Source of the DNA: an uncultured Methanobacterium sp.
GTDB taxonomy: Archaea > Methanobacteriota > Methanobacteria > Methanobacteriales > Methanobacteriaceae
DNA: 64,000 nucleotides
Assembly (NCBI RefSeq): GCF_963665055.1
Contig: NZ_OY762015.1
Location: 62,001 to 126,000 of the forward strand
Direction: 5' to 3'
Shown here in pieces: positions 18,217 to 26,671 of this stretch (its first letter is position 1; the number at the start of each line of letters is the position of its first letter). Position numbers and translations under genes: made by a program. Below the pieces are notes generated by a model. That model saw nothing but the letters and a program-made list of their open reading frames with translations. It ran no database searches and was not told where the DNA came from.

Positions 18217-18483
18217 TTAAAAGTGATAAATCCTTTTTAATGTGAAATATAAGATTAGAACAACTATGAATATAATTAACTCACGAATCTGTAGTTTCTT
18301 TCTCGTTGATGTTATTTGTTGGTCTTCTATGTTATCTCCAGTATCAAGTAAATCAACTTTTGTTTTACTTTCAGAATATTTATTTAAATCTTCACCACAC
18401 TTGTAGCAGAAACTGGCCTTATGACTGTTAATAGTATGGCATTTTGGACATAATTTTCTTAGATACTGTTCTCTATATACCAT
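18217..18483 (-). CDS. Small zinc-ribbon protein with C-terminal membrane anchor
   Basis: 88 residues: a zinc ribbon C12-x2-C15 ... C26-x2-C29 (LCPKCHTIN, FCYKCGEDL), a charged linker rich in D and K, and a single C-terminal hydrophobic helix (about 68-86, ELIIFIVVLILYFTL). A tail-anchored zinc ribbon of this form is common in methanogens, with no known function. It is flanked by the DUF5518 pseudogene and an MFS gene. Confidence 0.6.
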   Translation of the reverse strand: MVYREQYLRKLCPKCHTINSHKASFCYKCGEDLNKYSESKTKVDLLDTGDNIEDQQITSTRKKLQIRELIIFIVVLILYFTLKRIYHF

Positions 18484-18701
18484 ATTTTCTCATTAATATT
18501 ACTATGGGCTTAATCAATGATTATGTGGCCTTGCTACTATTTATTATTCTCCAATATCATTAGTTTCACTATAATTATATTACTATTTGAGAATTACGGC
18601 GTGTTTTTAAGTTTAATAAGAGTAAAATTAGTAGTCTAAGTAAAAACTTTGTGATTTTTATGTATTATTTTTTGAAAGGAAAAATTGATACATTTTATTA
18701 A

Positions 18702-20129
18702 TCAATTCTCATCAGGGGCCCTGCTGCCTAAAAAGGTTAAAATAAGTATAACTACAGTTAAAATAACTCCAATGTAGAATGCTGTCTGGAATCCATTAAC
18801 CAAAGCACCTACGGGTAATGTTTTCTCTATTGATCCATGAGCTGTTAGGGCTTGACCATATTGACTGATGGTTTTGTTGAAAACTGCTTCAAAGACAACC
18901 ACTCCCGTTACCACACCAAGATAGCGGGCGGCATTTAATAAGCTGGATACAGTATACTCCATCCCAGGAGGGCTGTAACTTATCACCAGCTTACTGTTAG
19001 CAGGATTAGAAACTCCATCAGATAATGCCCTGAGAGCAAGTACAATTAAAATAAAGGTTAAACTTACTGTTTGGTTGAAAAAGGTAAAAAGTACAAGAGC
19101 AATCAGCAGTATAAACACACCTAAAATATTGATTTTTTTAGCACCAAATTTGTCAGAGAGCCGTCCTGATAAAGGTCCACCCACCAGTATTACCAGAGTT
19201 GCCATAAAAATAATGAGCCCTGCCAACTCCGTGCTGTAAGACATAACCAGATCCAGATAGAAAGGAACCAGAAATATGGTCCCGGTTAAGACTAATGTGG
19301 TTAAAAAAGCAATTAAAACCGTGAGTGTAAGGTAAGGGTTTAAAAATAGTTTAAGATCTATCAATGGATAGGGGTGACGCAGCTCCCAGAAAATAAAAGT
19401 TAATCCCAGGATAATGCTTATTGTTAAACCAACTGAAATGGTCATAATAGGAAATTCTACAGTTCTCATGGGTTCAATAGCTAATATCAGGGCCAAAAAG
19501 AATAGAAATAAAATAATAGCTCCTTTTTTATCTAATTTATCATTAGGGGGAACAATTGTTTCTTTTGGCATGAATTTTTGGGCCATCAATAAGACTATTA
19601 TTCCTATGGGAACATTTACAATAAATATCCAGTTCCAGCTAGCGTATTCAAGGATTGTTCCACCTACCAAGTACCCTATTGATAAACCCAGGGTAGTGGC
19701 CAGGGATATGTAACCAAAAGCCTTACCTCTACTTTTTGAGGAAGATATCTTTGATAGGATAGCAGGGGTAACTGAAAGAAGCATAGCTGAACCAATGCCC
19801 TGAATTGCTCTTAATATGAGAATATGTTCAATTTTAGAGGATATGCTGCAAAAGAAGGAAGCAAGGATGAATATGAATACTCCCCACATGAAAATGGTTT
19901 TATGGCCCACATAATATGCTAAACGTCCAAAGAATAAGATTAATCCCACTAAAGTAATGAAATGGCAGACTATCACCCAGGATACTGTGGCTGAACCAAT
20001 ATCAAAGTATTGGGCAATGGTTGGTAGGGATAGGTTTACCATCCCAGCACTGAAAGACCATAAAAACATGCCGGAGACTATAGTAAGGTTTACTAAACTC
20101 CTATTTGATATTTTCCCGTCAACATCCAA
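18702..20129 (-). CDS. MFS drug transporter, DHA2 (EmrB/QacA) type
   Basis: 475-residue proton-driven exporter with about 14 membrane helices, the DHA2 pattern. Motif A-like GRLAYYVGHKT lies between helices 2 and 3. The phrases SWVIVCHFITLVGLI, RAIQGIGSAMLLSVTPAILS and SGRLSDKFGAKK are typical. The substrate is probably a hydrophobic or cationic toxic compound. The start is TTG 20129, preceded by GGGGAG. No regulator adjoins this copy. Two other DHA2-type exporters lie at 23985 and 43044. Confidence 0.88.
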   Translation of the reverse strand: MDVDGKISNRSLVNLTIVSGMFLWSFSAGMVNLSLPTIAQYFDIGSATVSWVIVCHFITLVGLILFFGRLAYYVGHKTIFMWGVFIFILASFFCSISSKIEHILILRAIQGIGSAMLLSVTPAILSKISSSKSRGKAFGYISLATTLGLSIGYLVGGTILEYASWNWIFIVNVPIGIIVLLMAQKFMPKETIVPPNDKLDKKGAIILFLFFLALILAIEPMRTVEFPIMTISVGLTISIILGLTFIFWELRHPYPLIDLKLFLNPYLTLTVLIAFLTTLVLTGTIFLVPFYLDLVMSYSTELAGLIIFMATLVILVGGPLSGRLSDKFGAKKINILGVFILLIALVLFTFFNQTVSLTFILIVLALRALSDGVSNPANSKLVISYSPPGMEYTVSSLLNAARYLGVVTGVVVFEAVFNKTISQYGQALTAHGSIEKTLPVGALVNGFQTAFYIGVILTVVILILTFLGSRAPDEN

Positions 20130-20205
20130 AAAACATCTCCCCTGCCATCTAATCTATTATCATATTCAACTTAATATCTAATATATAAAGTTGTTTTGAA
20201 ATAAG

Positions 20206-20325
20206 GGTCTGCTAGGGAGTATGCATCAACAACCCTGTTTTTAAGTTTATTCCCCTCATGGGGTCCTGATTTCCTCTGCCATTCATCTATTAATTAGCTG
20301 GGTATTGAAGAGCTTAATAATTAGG
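20206..20325 (-). repeat. Integrase 3'-end remnant B
   Basis: Degenerate copy of the integrase fragment at 14657-14908, same orientation: GGTCTGCTAGGGAGTATGCATC, then TTTAAGTTTAT, CCTGATTTCCTCTGCCATTC and AGCTGGGTATTGAAGA align in order. It contains indels and no open frame. The active-site codon region reads TAC-type (GTATGC on the plus strand). Confidence 0.65.
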
Positions 20326-20375
20326 TGCTTTATGTTTTTGTAAAAAATGGAAATTTTTCAATAAAAAAAATAAAC

Positions 20376-20822
20376 TTAGAAAAAGGTTTGGTTAATAAAC
20401 TGAACATTTGAGCTGTAAAAGTCATTGTTTAAAGAAACGTTTAGCTTTAAAATTAGTGTTCTGAGTAGTTTTCCTTTTCCTTTTGATACAATAGTAATAT
20501 TTTTCCCACCCAATTCAACATTTGTAAGCTGGTATGAGAATTTACCTGCACTATCAGTTGTGACACTTTGATTGTTTATAGTTAAATTTGCCCCGGGCTC
20601 TGTAGTTCCAGTAACTTCAAATGTATCCATGGATTGACTAACCGGTTTGATATCTGTGACATTCAGTGCTGTTATCGACATAACAAACCACATACCCAGA
20701 GCAACAGCAGCTATAATTATTATCAAAAACACAACAAAAATTCCAATCAAAATTTTAGTAGCTGTGGTTCGTCGTTGCCACCATCCTTTTTTTTCCTTCC
20801 TTTCTTCAGGAATGTCCGACAT
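20376..20822 (-). CDS. Membrane-anchored protein with bacterial Ig-like domain
   Basis: 148 residues. A charged cytosolic N-terminus with KKGWWQRRT is followed by one membrane helix (about 24-50, ILIGIFVVFLIIIIAAVALG) and an extracellular Ig-like fold (about 55-115). In that fold FEVTGTTEPGANLTINNQ ... TDSAGKFSYQL is the classic short Big-type domain, and N-x-S/T sequons occur. GGAGGA precedes ATG 20822. Its function is unknown; adhesion or a scaffold role at the cell surface is inference. Confidence 0.6.
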   Translation of the reverse strand: MSDIPEERKEKKGWWQRRTTATKILIGIFVVFLIIIIAAVALGMWFVMSITALNVTDIKPVSQSMDTFEVTGTTEPGANLTINNQSVTTDSAGKFSYQLTNVELGGKNITIVSKGKGKLLRTLILKLNVSLNNDFYSSNVQFINQTFF

Positions 20823-21214
20823 TGTATCCTCCGCAATTTTTTTATAACATTGGAAAATGTAAAAAATTACAATTCCTGTTAAAGATGTAATATTATATTA
20901 AAAATAGTTATTGTAAGAAAAAAATACTCAAATAGACAGAAATTAATTATTCAAATTAATTGGGGAACCTTTCACATTTAAATATTTTATATACAATTTC
21001 AAACTCTATAAGCTTCAACATAAGCCTTTTAAAAAATGAATCAAATTAAATGAATATTAAGCGGTTATTTTAATCATTATTTTATTTAAATAGTTTTGAA
21101 TTAATAATGGTTCCCAATCGAATTAAAATCAAATAACCAATTAAAATTAATTAAAAATCATTCCCATCTCTTATTTAATTATATGACCTAACGATTATTT
21201 ATCACTTTACTCAA
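20823..21214. other. Spacer without recognisable gene
   Basis: Very AT-rich, including the leader of the Ig-like gene and the downstream side of the DUF488 gene. No repeat, structure or coding frame that I can support. Confidence 0.3.
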
Positions 21215-21601
21215 TTAACCACCGTGGATTCTACCTACAGAACCACGAATAACATGGTACCCCTGGAGTTTTTCTTTTAAAACAGCCGCACAATTATTCA
21301 ACGGGTCTCCAGAACAATACAATAATGTAATAGTACCATTTTCTTTTTCTAAATTTCTAATTATGCCCTGTAGTGTTTTTTTATTTTTGAGTTCACTACG
21401 GTATTGTTCTCTAAATTTATCAAAATTCAGGTTATTTTTATTTAAAAAAGCGTAACAGTTAGATGATGGTGCTATTTCTTTAAGAAACAAGTTAACTTCT
21501 GATTTTTCAAAGTTTACATCCTCAACACATATTTCTTCAACCATTATTCTAAAACCATCTTCATTCAGTGCTGGTTCTTGGATATTTTTAATTTTTATCA
21601 T
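21215..21601 (-). CDS. DUF488 (YeaO-like) family protein
   Basis: 128 residues matching the DUF488 pattern: MIKIKNIQEP...DGFRIMVE at the start, VNLFLKEIAPSS, FREQYRSELK and TITLLYCSGDPLNN followed by AAVLKEKL. The family is widespread and uncharacterised. The middle is shorter and more diverged than usual: the WPRG-type motif after the first strand is EICVED here. GGAG precedes ATG 21601. The gene stands alone. Confidence 0.7.
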   Translation of the reverse strand: MIKIKNIQEPALNEDGFRIMVEEICVEDVNFEKSEVNLFLKEIAPSSNCYAFLNKNNLNFDKFREQYRSELKNKKTLQGIIRNLEKENGTITLLYCSGDPLNNCAAVLKEKLQGYHVIRGSVGRIHGG

Positions 21602-21853
21602 GAAATTCTCCGCTTATAAATTTCATGGAAAAGTTATTTATCCTCTATTTGTGAAAAGAACTATTTATTTTTATTCTTCACTATTTTCAATACAATTTTT
21701 CGTACATCCGGATTACTTTCTAATGTCTTAAACGAATCATCAACTAAAAAAAATCTAACCTCAATAACGGTCTTGTTTTTTTAAGCTCAAGATCATATAC
21801 TAATAAATACTTAAATTAAAAAAATTGTATTTGAAGGGTTATGGGGAAAGATT

Positions 21854-22834
21854 ATGAATAATGATAAATTTAAAAAGCATCTGGTCTTGATGCATAGCAA
21901 TAAAATCCGCAAATACTTAATGAATAGAATTAATGGATATTTTGTAATCTTGATTTTTGGAGCAATATTAATAAATTTCGTAATCTTTTTCTATTTTAAC
22001 AGCTTAATCTTCCTCAGTGATATTGAAAACAGATTAGATTTGATGGTTCTTATTTTAACTGTCATTTTAGTTGATGCAACTTTATCTTTACTGTCTTTTA
22101 CTTATATTTTAGTTATTAAAGAAGATGATCGTACAATAGACCTGAAGGGAACCGAAATAGTCAGTGATAAATCACCGATTGAAATTAGTTACTTAATTAA
22201 AAACTGGAAAGATGGACTGAAAACTAAATCAGAACATTTGCAAAACCAGAAAAAGAAGTTGTTAGATTATATCGATAAAATAGAGAGCAATGCTGGAAAT
22301 ACAGCAGATGGAGAGAAAATATCTGATAAAAGAAAAACACGTTCCCAAAGAAAAGATGAAGTTAATAAAAACAGGGAAAGTAAATTACCCACCTACATGA
22401 TTGAGTCTAAGTTGATGAAAATAAGTGAAGATTTAGATATTTTTGATGAGGATATTGAAGGATTGGAGGATAATGAATTCAAATATTCTCTAACAGAATC
22501 GAAACAATTGAGTGAAAAATTAAAAAACCTTGAAAATGAACTGATTGAAAATTTAACATTACTGGAATACGCTATGGAAGTATACAACTTCAAAACTTTA
22601 AAATTGATTGGAAGACTATTTTTTCAAAGTTCAATATCAATTATCATGGGATTTTTCATTTTAGGAGTTTTAATATACATATTACCCAATAATGCCGTTT
22701 TAGGAGTCCTTGAAAGCTTTGGTAAAGTCCCGTTACAGTTAATTCTACTGGTGGCAACGATTTTTATTCTCGATGGATCTTGGTCTTTCATCCGGGCCAT
22801 TTATTCCTTTTTCAATTTATACATCCGGGATTAA
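21854..22834 (+). CDS. Membrane protein with central coiled coil, function unknown
   Basis: 326 residues, not assigned to a family. Two membrane helices near the N-terminus (about 28-52 and 62-90) are followed by a roughly 165-residue charged cytosolic region containing a Lys-rich stretch and a coiled coil (about 185-240, SEKLKNLENELIENL). Two more helices lie near 260-285 and 290-312. Hairpins flanking a long helical domain suggest a scaffold or sensor. ATG 21854 is preceded by GGGG. Base use matches its neighbours. Confidence 0.5.
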   Translation: MNNDKFKKHLVLMHSNKIRKYLMNRINGYFVILIFGAILINFVIFFYFNSLIFLSDIENRLDLMVLILTVILVDATLSLLSFTYILVIKEDDRTIDLKGTEIVSDKSPIEISYLIKNWKDGLKTKSEHLQNQKKKLLDYIDKIESNAGNTADGEKISDKRKTRSQRKDEVNKNRESKLPTYMIESKLMKISEDLDIFDEDIEGLEDNEFKYSLTESKQLSEKLKNLENELIENLTLLEYAMEVYNFKTLKLIGRLFFQSSISIIMGFFILGVLIYILPNNAVLGVLESFGKVPLQLILLVATIFILDGSWSFIRAIYSFFNLYIRD

Positions 22835-22973
22835 CTTTAAATTTATTCTATCATATTTTTTTGGCCATTGATGTTTTTTTAGGTGTTATAAATTGTATTT
22901 TTAATTAATCACAGGATAAAATAGGTTTAATTTATTTTAATAGTTTTAAATTTTTTTCAAGCTTACCACAAAC

Positions 22974-23027
22974 TATTTATAATAATCTTCTCTTAATATC
23001 AAGTAGTTGATATCAAGAGCTTGATAT
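22974..23027 (+). promoter_or_regulatory. Promoter with twin overlapping PadR operators
   Basis: A TATA word (ATTTATAATAA, about 22974-22984) is followed by two inverted repeats sharing their middle ATAT: ATATCAA-GTAG-TTGATAT at 22996-23013, and ATATCAAG-AG-CTTGATAT at 23010-23027. Both cover the predicted transcription start of the PadR gene. Confidence 0.6.
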
Positions 23028-23120
23028 TGGTAATGGTATCATTAACCATAATTAGTTTAAAGAAAGATTGGGCCATTATCTAAATGATATCAACTGTTGA
23101 ATGGGAGGTAGAGATATTAT

Positions 23121-23654
23121 ATGTGGACTGATTCCCCTGAAGAACATCTGAAAGATATACATAATCAAATTGAAGAAATAGAAAAGCTCGGTGGTTTAAG
23201 AATTTGGATGCTTCATGTTTTAGAACATGGCCCTAAAAATGGCGTGGAAATTATGGACGCTGTGGCCGAACACCATGAACGTTTTCACCATATGAATGAA
23301 GTAATGCCGCACAGGGTTAGTACAGTAAATATGTTGAAATCTACGAAACATTCATCATACCGGCCTTTGCCTGGTTCAGTATACCCCATGCTTAAAAAGA
23401 TGGTTTCTGAAGATTTAATTGTGAAAAGACAGGATGGACGATACGAAATAACCGATAAAGGATTGGAAATTGTTTATAATATATTCGGGAATTTAACGAA
23501 TGTGGGTCCCTCAATAGCAGTGGAAAAAGCATTGAATGAAATGTACAAATTGGTATTTTATTTAGCGGATGTTAATGAAGAAAAATTAATTCCTCACAAG
23601 GAAGTAATAGGAGATCTAATTGAAAGGCTAAAAAAAATTGAAGATTCACTCTAA
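23121..23654 (+). CDS. PadR family transcriptional regulator
   Basis: 177-residue PadR protein with an extended N-terminus. GLRIWMLHVLEHGPKNGVEIMD begins the winged helix and PGSVYPMLKKMVSEDLIVKR is the recognition part. A roughly 40-residue insert (HHERFHHMNEVMPHR...) rich in His and Met sits within the winged helix, and a C-terminal helical dimerisation domain follows. GGAGGTA at 23104-23110 precedes ATG 23121. It sits upstream of an MFS exporter and a twin-operator promoter, so it likely represses itself and the exporter until an inducer binds. Confidence 0.82.
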   Translation: MWTDSPEEHLKDIHNQIEEIEKLGGLRIWMLHVLEHGPKNGVEIMDAVAEHHERFHHMNEVMPHRVSTVNMLKSTKHSSYRPLPGSVYPMLKKMVSEDLIVKRQDGRYEITDKGLEIVYNIFGNLTNVGPSIAVEKALNEMYKLVFYLADVNEEKLIPHKEVIGDLIERLKKIEDSL

Positions 23655-23741
23655 GAATCATATTGGCAAGATTCTGTGCTTAATCAAATCTTAAGCTACT
23701 GAAACTGCTTAAAGCTATCTATTTTTTTAATTTTAGTACAT

Positions 23742-23824
23742 AGTTAGCGATAGCTCTGTCAATTTAGGATTCGCTACCTTATTTTTACTTTTAGATTTAA
23801 GTTAGCGACAGCTCTGTCAATTTA
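23742..23824. repeat. Direct repeat pair in PadR-MFS spacer
   Basis: AGTTAGCGAYAGCTCTGTCA followed by ATTTA occurs at 23742-23766 and 23800-23824 with one difference (T/C), 58 bases apart. GATTCGCTA lies between them and is a partial inverted copy. The second copy ends just before the AAGGAG of the small open frame at 23849. Confidence 0.75.
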
Positions 23825-23848
23825 ATGGAACTAAAAGGAGAAAAGAGT

Positions 23849-23995
23849 ATGATAAAAGACATTAAAATAATAAAAAGCATGTATATGGATTTAAATTGTA
23901 ATATTATTACATATAATCCCTTACATGTTGAAAATCGTGAAATGATTGATCTGAGTTTAATAACATCCAAAACGAGGGGATCAAATGGAATATAA
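23849..23995 (+). CDS. Possible 48-residue leader peptide upstream of MFS exporter
   Basis: A short frame from ATG 23849 to TAA 23995, preceded by AAAAGGAG at 23833-23840. It overlaps the MFS start (ATG 23985) by 11 bases in another frame, the layout of a translationally coupled leader. The product (MIKDIKIIKSMYMDLN...) is unlike anything I recognise. It is too short for its coding nature to be settled from composition. Confidence 0.35.
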   Translation: MIKDIKIIKSMYMDLNCNIITYNPLHVENREMIDLSLITSKTRGSNGI

Positions 23996-25682
23996 ATGGG
24001 TAGCCCTAATTAACGTGCTGATTGCATCGTTAATGGGAATGATAAACATGAACATAGTAATGATATCACTCCCAGCCATCTTCAATGGTATTCATATTAA
24101 TCCATTAAACTCATTCCAATATCTCCTATGGATATTAATGGGATATGGACTGGTTACAGCTACTTTACTTTTGAGTTTTGGACGTTTATCTGATATGTAT
24201 GGGAGAGTAAAGATGTTCAAATTGGGGTTCTTTATTTTCACCATAGGATCAATTTTACTTTACCTAACTCCCTCTACAGGGGATGCAGGTGCCATAGAAA
24301 TTATAGCATTCAGAATACTCCAGGCTATTGGTAGTGCTCTTTTCATGGCTAATAATGCAGCAATACTTACTGATGCTTTCCCTGTAAATGAGCGGGGGAA
24401 AGCATTGGGTATGAACATGGCCGCATTAACAGCAGGACAGTTCATTGGCCTGCTTCTTGGAGGAGTCCTGGCAATCTTCGATTGGAGATATGTTTTCCTC
24501 GTTAGTGTGCCATTTGGAATTATAGGGACAATATGGTCTACCTTGAAACTTAAAGAAATATCACAAAAAGCTGAAAAAGCAAAAATAGACATATGGGGCA
24601 ATCTAACATTTGTAGCTTCTCTAACTACATTACTAATAGGATTAACATATGGCTTGATGCCTTATGGTAACAACCCCATGGGATGGAACAATCCATGGGT
24701 CATGGTGTCCCTAATATTAGGTTTCGTGCTTATGGCACTTTTCCTGTTCATTGAAACCCGTGTTGAATCCCCAATGTTCAGGTTAGACCTGTTTAAAATA
24801 AGAATGTTTGCATATGCTAATCTAGCGAGCTTACTGAATTCATTAAGCAGGGGTGGGGTTATGTTCATGTTAATCCTTCTTCTGCAGGGAATCTGGCTGC
24901 CATTACATGGTTACAGCTATGAATCAACACCATTTTGGGCCGGAATTTATATGATACCCCTTTCTGTAGGTATCATTATTATGGGACCCCTCTCAGGAAT
25001 GCTCTCTGACAAATACGGACCTCGTTGGATAGCAACCAGTGGAATGGTAATAAATGTTATTGCATTTCTGATATTAGCACTACTCCCATATAATTTCAAC
25101 TATTTAGAGTTCGCATCTGCCCTATTTTTAATAGGTGCTGGGCACGGAATATTCATAGCGCCAAATAATGCATCTATAATGAATTCTGTGCCGCCGCAGG
25201 ATAGGGGAGCAGCATCTGGAATGATGATGACCATGATGAACACTGCCTTTACAGCAAGTATGGCCATATTTTTCACCATAGTCATATTTGGAATCAGCCA
25301 AAGATTCCCTGAATCTATAACTTCTTCACTTGCAAGTATAGGTGCCGTGCAACTAGCCCCACTATTGAACAATATTTCACCATCTGGCGCTATATTTTCA
25401 GCATTCCTGGGCTACAATCCAATTGGTTCATTATTAACCGTTTTGCCGTCAAATATAATGGGAACTATTCCATCTGGAACTTTAACAACAATTACCGGTA
25501 CTACTTGGTTCCCATCAACGCTTGCCACTGCTTTCATACCAGCAATCAGAACATCATTCTACATTGGTGCAGCCCTATGTGTATTGGCAGCTATACTTTC
25601 TGCTCTTCGTGGGAAAAGTGAAATAAATAAGGAGGAACTTCTCAAAGCCAATCCGGTAAATATTTCTGAGAAAAACAAATAG
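23985..25682 (+). CDS. MFS drug transporter, DHA2 type
   Basis: 565-residue proton antiporter with 14 predicted membrane helices and a long extracellular loop between the last two pairs. Motif A GRLSDMYGRVKMF, the GSALFMANNAAILTDAFP motif C-type region, and GPLSGMLSDKYGPRW are typical of EmrB/QacA exporters. GAGGGGAT precedes ATG 23985. The PadR gene 330 bases upstream is the likely regulator. The C-terminal tail is short and charged. Confidence 0.9.
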   Translation: MEYKWVALINVLIASLMGMINMNIVMISLPAIFNGIHINPLNSFQYLLWILMGYGLVTATLLLSFGRLSDMYGRVKMFKLGFFIFTIGSILLYLTPSTGDAGAIEIIAFRILQAIGSALFMANNAAILTDAFPVNERGKALGMNMAALTAGQFIGLLLGGVLAIFDWRYVFLVSVPFGIIGTIWSTLKLKEISQKAEKAKIDIWGNLTFVASLTTLLIGLTYGLMPYGNNPMGWNNPWVMVSLILGFVLMALFLFIETRVESPMFRLDLFKIRMFAYANLASLLNSLSRGGVMFMLILLLQGIWLPLHGYSYESTPFWAGIYMIPLSVGIIIMGPLSGMLSDKYGPRWIATSGMVINVIAFLILALLPYNFNYLEFASALFLIGAGHGIFIAPNNASIMNSVPPQDRGAASGMMMTMMNTAFTASMAIFFTIVIFGISQRFPESITSSLASIGAVQLAPLLNNISPSGAIFSAFLGYNPIGSLLTVLPSNIMGTIPSGTLTTITGTTWFPSTLATAFIPAIRTSFYIGAALCVLAAILSALRGKSEINKEELLKANPVNISEKNK

Positions 25683-25765
25683 AAACCCATTTAAAATAAG
25701 TTAAAAACTTCAAATTCCACAAAAATACGAAAAACCTCACCCTTTATCTTTTTTTTATTTTTTTC

Positions 25766-25863
25766 CATCTTAGAAGCCATAACAATCTTAGAGACTATAT
25801 CATAATATTAGGGCCATATCGTAATATTAGGGAGTATATCACAATCTTAGGGGACATATCACA
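25766..25863. repeat. Degenerate 18-20 bp tandem repeat, five copies
   Basis: Units around ATCTTAGGGGACATATCACA (variants ATATTAGGGCCATATCGTA and similar) follow one another between the MFS gene and the small membrane genes. Downstream, 25932-25960 (TTAAGTAATCGATATTACC, then TCACGTAAC) matches only the head of the dispersed integrase-remnant repeat (copy C). Confidence 0.55.
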
Positions 25864-26099
25864 TAGATGTTTGTTTTTTTATGAGTTCCGGAAATTTTTT
25901 CGAGGAAAAATTAACTGGAAAAATTTTCCCATTTAAGTAATCGATATTACCTCACGTAACATTATATCCCAGTTTCCAAGAAAATCTGAAGCATATATTT
26001 ATCAAAACTGTCATTAATACTTTTTTTACTCATGGCTGCACATATTTATTAAGTATTCAAACACATACCTTATAATACATAATAATAGGACGGGGAAAT

Positions 26100-26348
26100 A
26101 TGAAAAGAATAACAAATAAGCCCTGGTTTGGGCCTAAACGTGTTGGCTATGGACCGGCTCCAAGAACGTGGCAAGGATGGGTTATTACCCTGGTGTGGTT
26201 GATATCGATAGTTTCGACTTTACTTTATCTGCATAGTATTTCTGCATTGACCATTGTCAATATCGCAATCGTTATCATAGTTGCTGCAATCATTCTTTTA
26301 ACCATTGCTGCTTTAACCTACGGGTCTGATGAAGAAGATAAAAGTTAG
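26100..26348 (+). CDS. Small membrane protein, two helices
   Basis: 82 residues: a basic aromatic N-terminus (KPWFGPKRVGYGPAPRTWQGW) and two membrane helices (about 28-45 and 50-72), ending in an acidic DEEDK tail. The GYGxxPxxWQGW entry is a pattern I associate with small hypothetical membrane proteins in bacteria and archaea; no function is known. ATG 26100 follows GGACGGGG. A second small membrane gene follows 38 bases downstream. Confidence 0.6.
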   Translation: MKRITNKPWFGPKRVGYGPAPRTWQGWVITLVWLISIVSTLLYLHSISALTIVNIAIVIIVAAIILLTIAALTYGSDEEDKS

Positions 26349-26386
26349 TTTTTCAAAAGTTAGTTTTTTCAATATTCTTCTTTTTA

Positions 26387-26599
26387 ATGGGAAAATTCAG
26401 GAAAAAAATAATTCCAGGTTATAATCCTGGATTTTTAACTACCTGGTTGGTTTTAAACCCATTTTGTGTGGTAACCATCTTTTATGCCTATTATGCCAAT
26501 GCTTTAAGCTCCCTGGATTGGCTACTTTCATTGATACGGGGTGTTGGTTTTATAGGGATATTGCTTCTGAAAACCACCAGTAAACGAAAAGAAGAATAG
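26387..26599 (+). CDS. Small hypothetical membrane protein
   Basis: 70 residues with two hydrophobic segments (about 18-37 and 43-60) and a basic C-terminus (KTTSKRKEE). There is no clear ribosome binding site before ATG 26387, so it may depend on translation of the previous gene. Not recognised. It is followed by T-rich sequence and the convergent alkylsulfatase gene. Confidence 0.45.
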   Translation: MGKFRKKIIPGYNPGFLTTWLVLNPFCVVTIFYAYYANALSSLDWLLSLIRGVGFIGILLLKTTSKRKEE

Positions 26600-26605
26600 G
26601 TACTA

Positions 26606-26634
26606 ATTTTTCATTTTATTATTTTTTTTCTAAT
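26606..26634. terminator. T-rich stretch between convergent genes
   Basis: Runs of T (TTTTTCATTTTATTATTTTTTTTC) after the small membrane gene, on the plus strand; probable U-rich archaeal terminator. Confidence 0.4.
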
Positions 26635-26671
26635 TTGTTTAGTGGATTAGAATAAAAATAAAATTATTAAT

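Noticed and set aside
25932..25960. Full integrase remnant at 25.9 kb
   Set aside because: Only the head of the repeat (TTAAGTAATCGATATTACC plus TCACGTAAC) matches; the integrase tail itself is not present, so it was not listed as a full copy.
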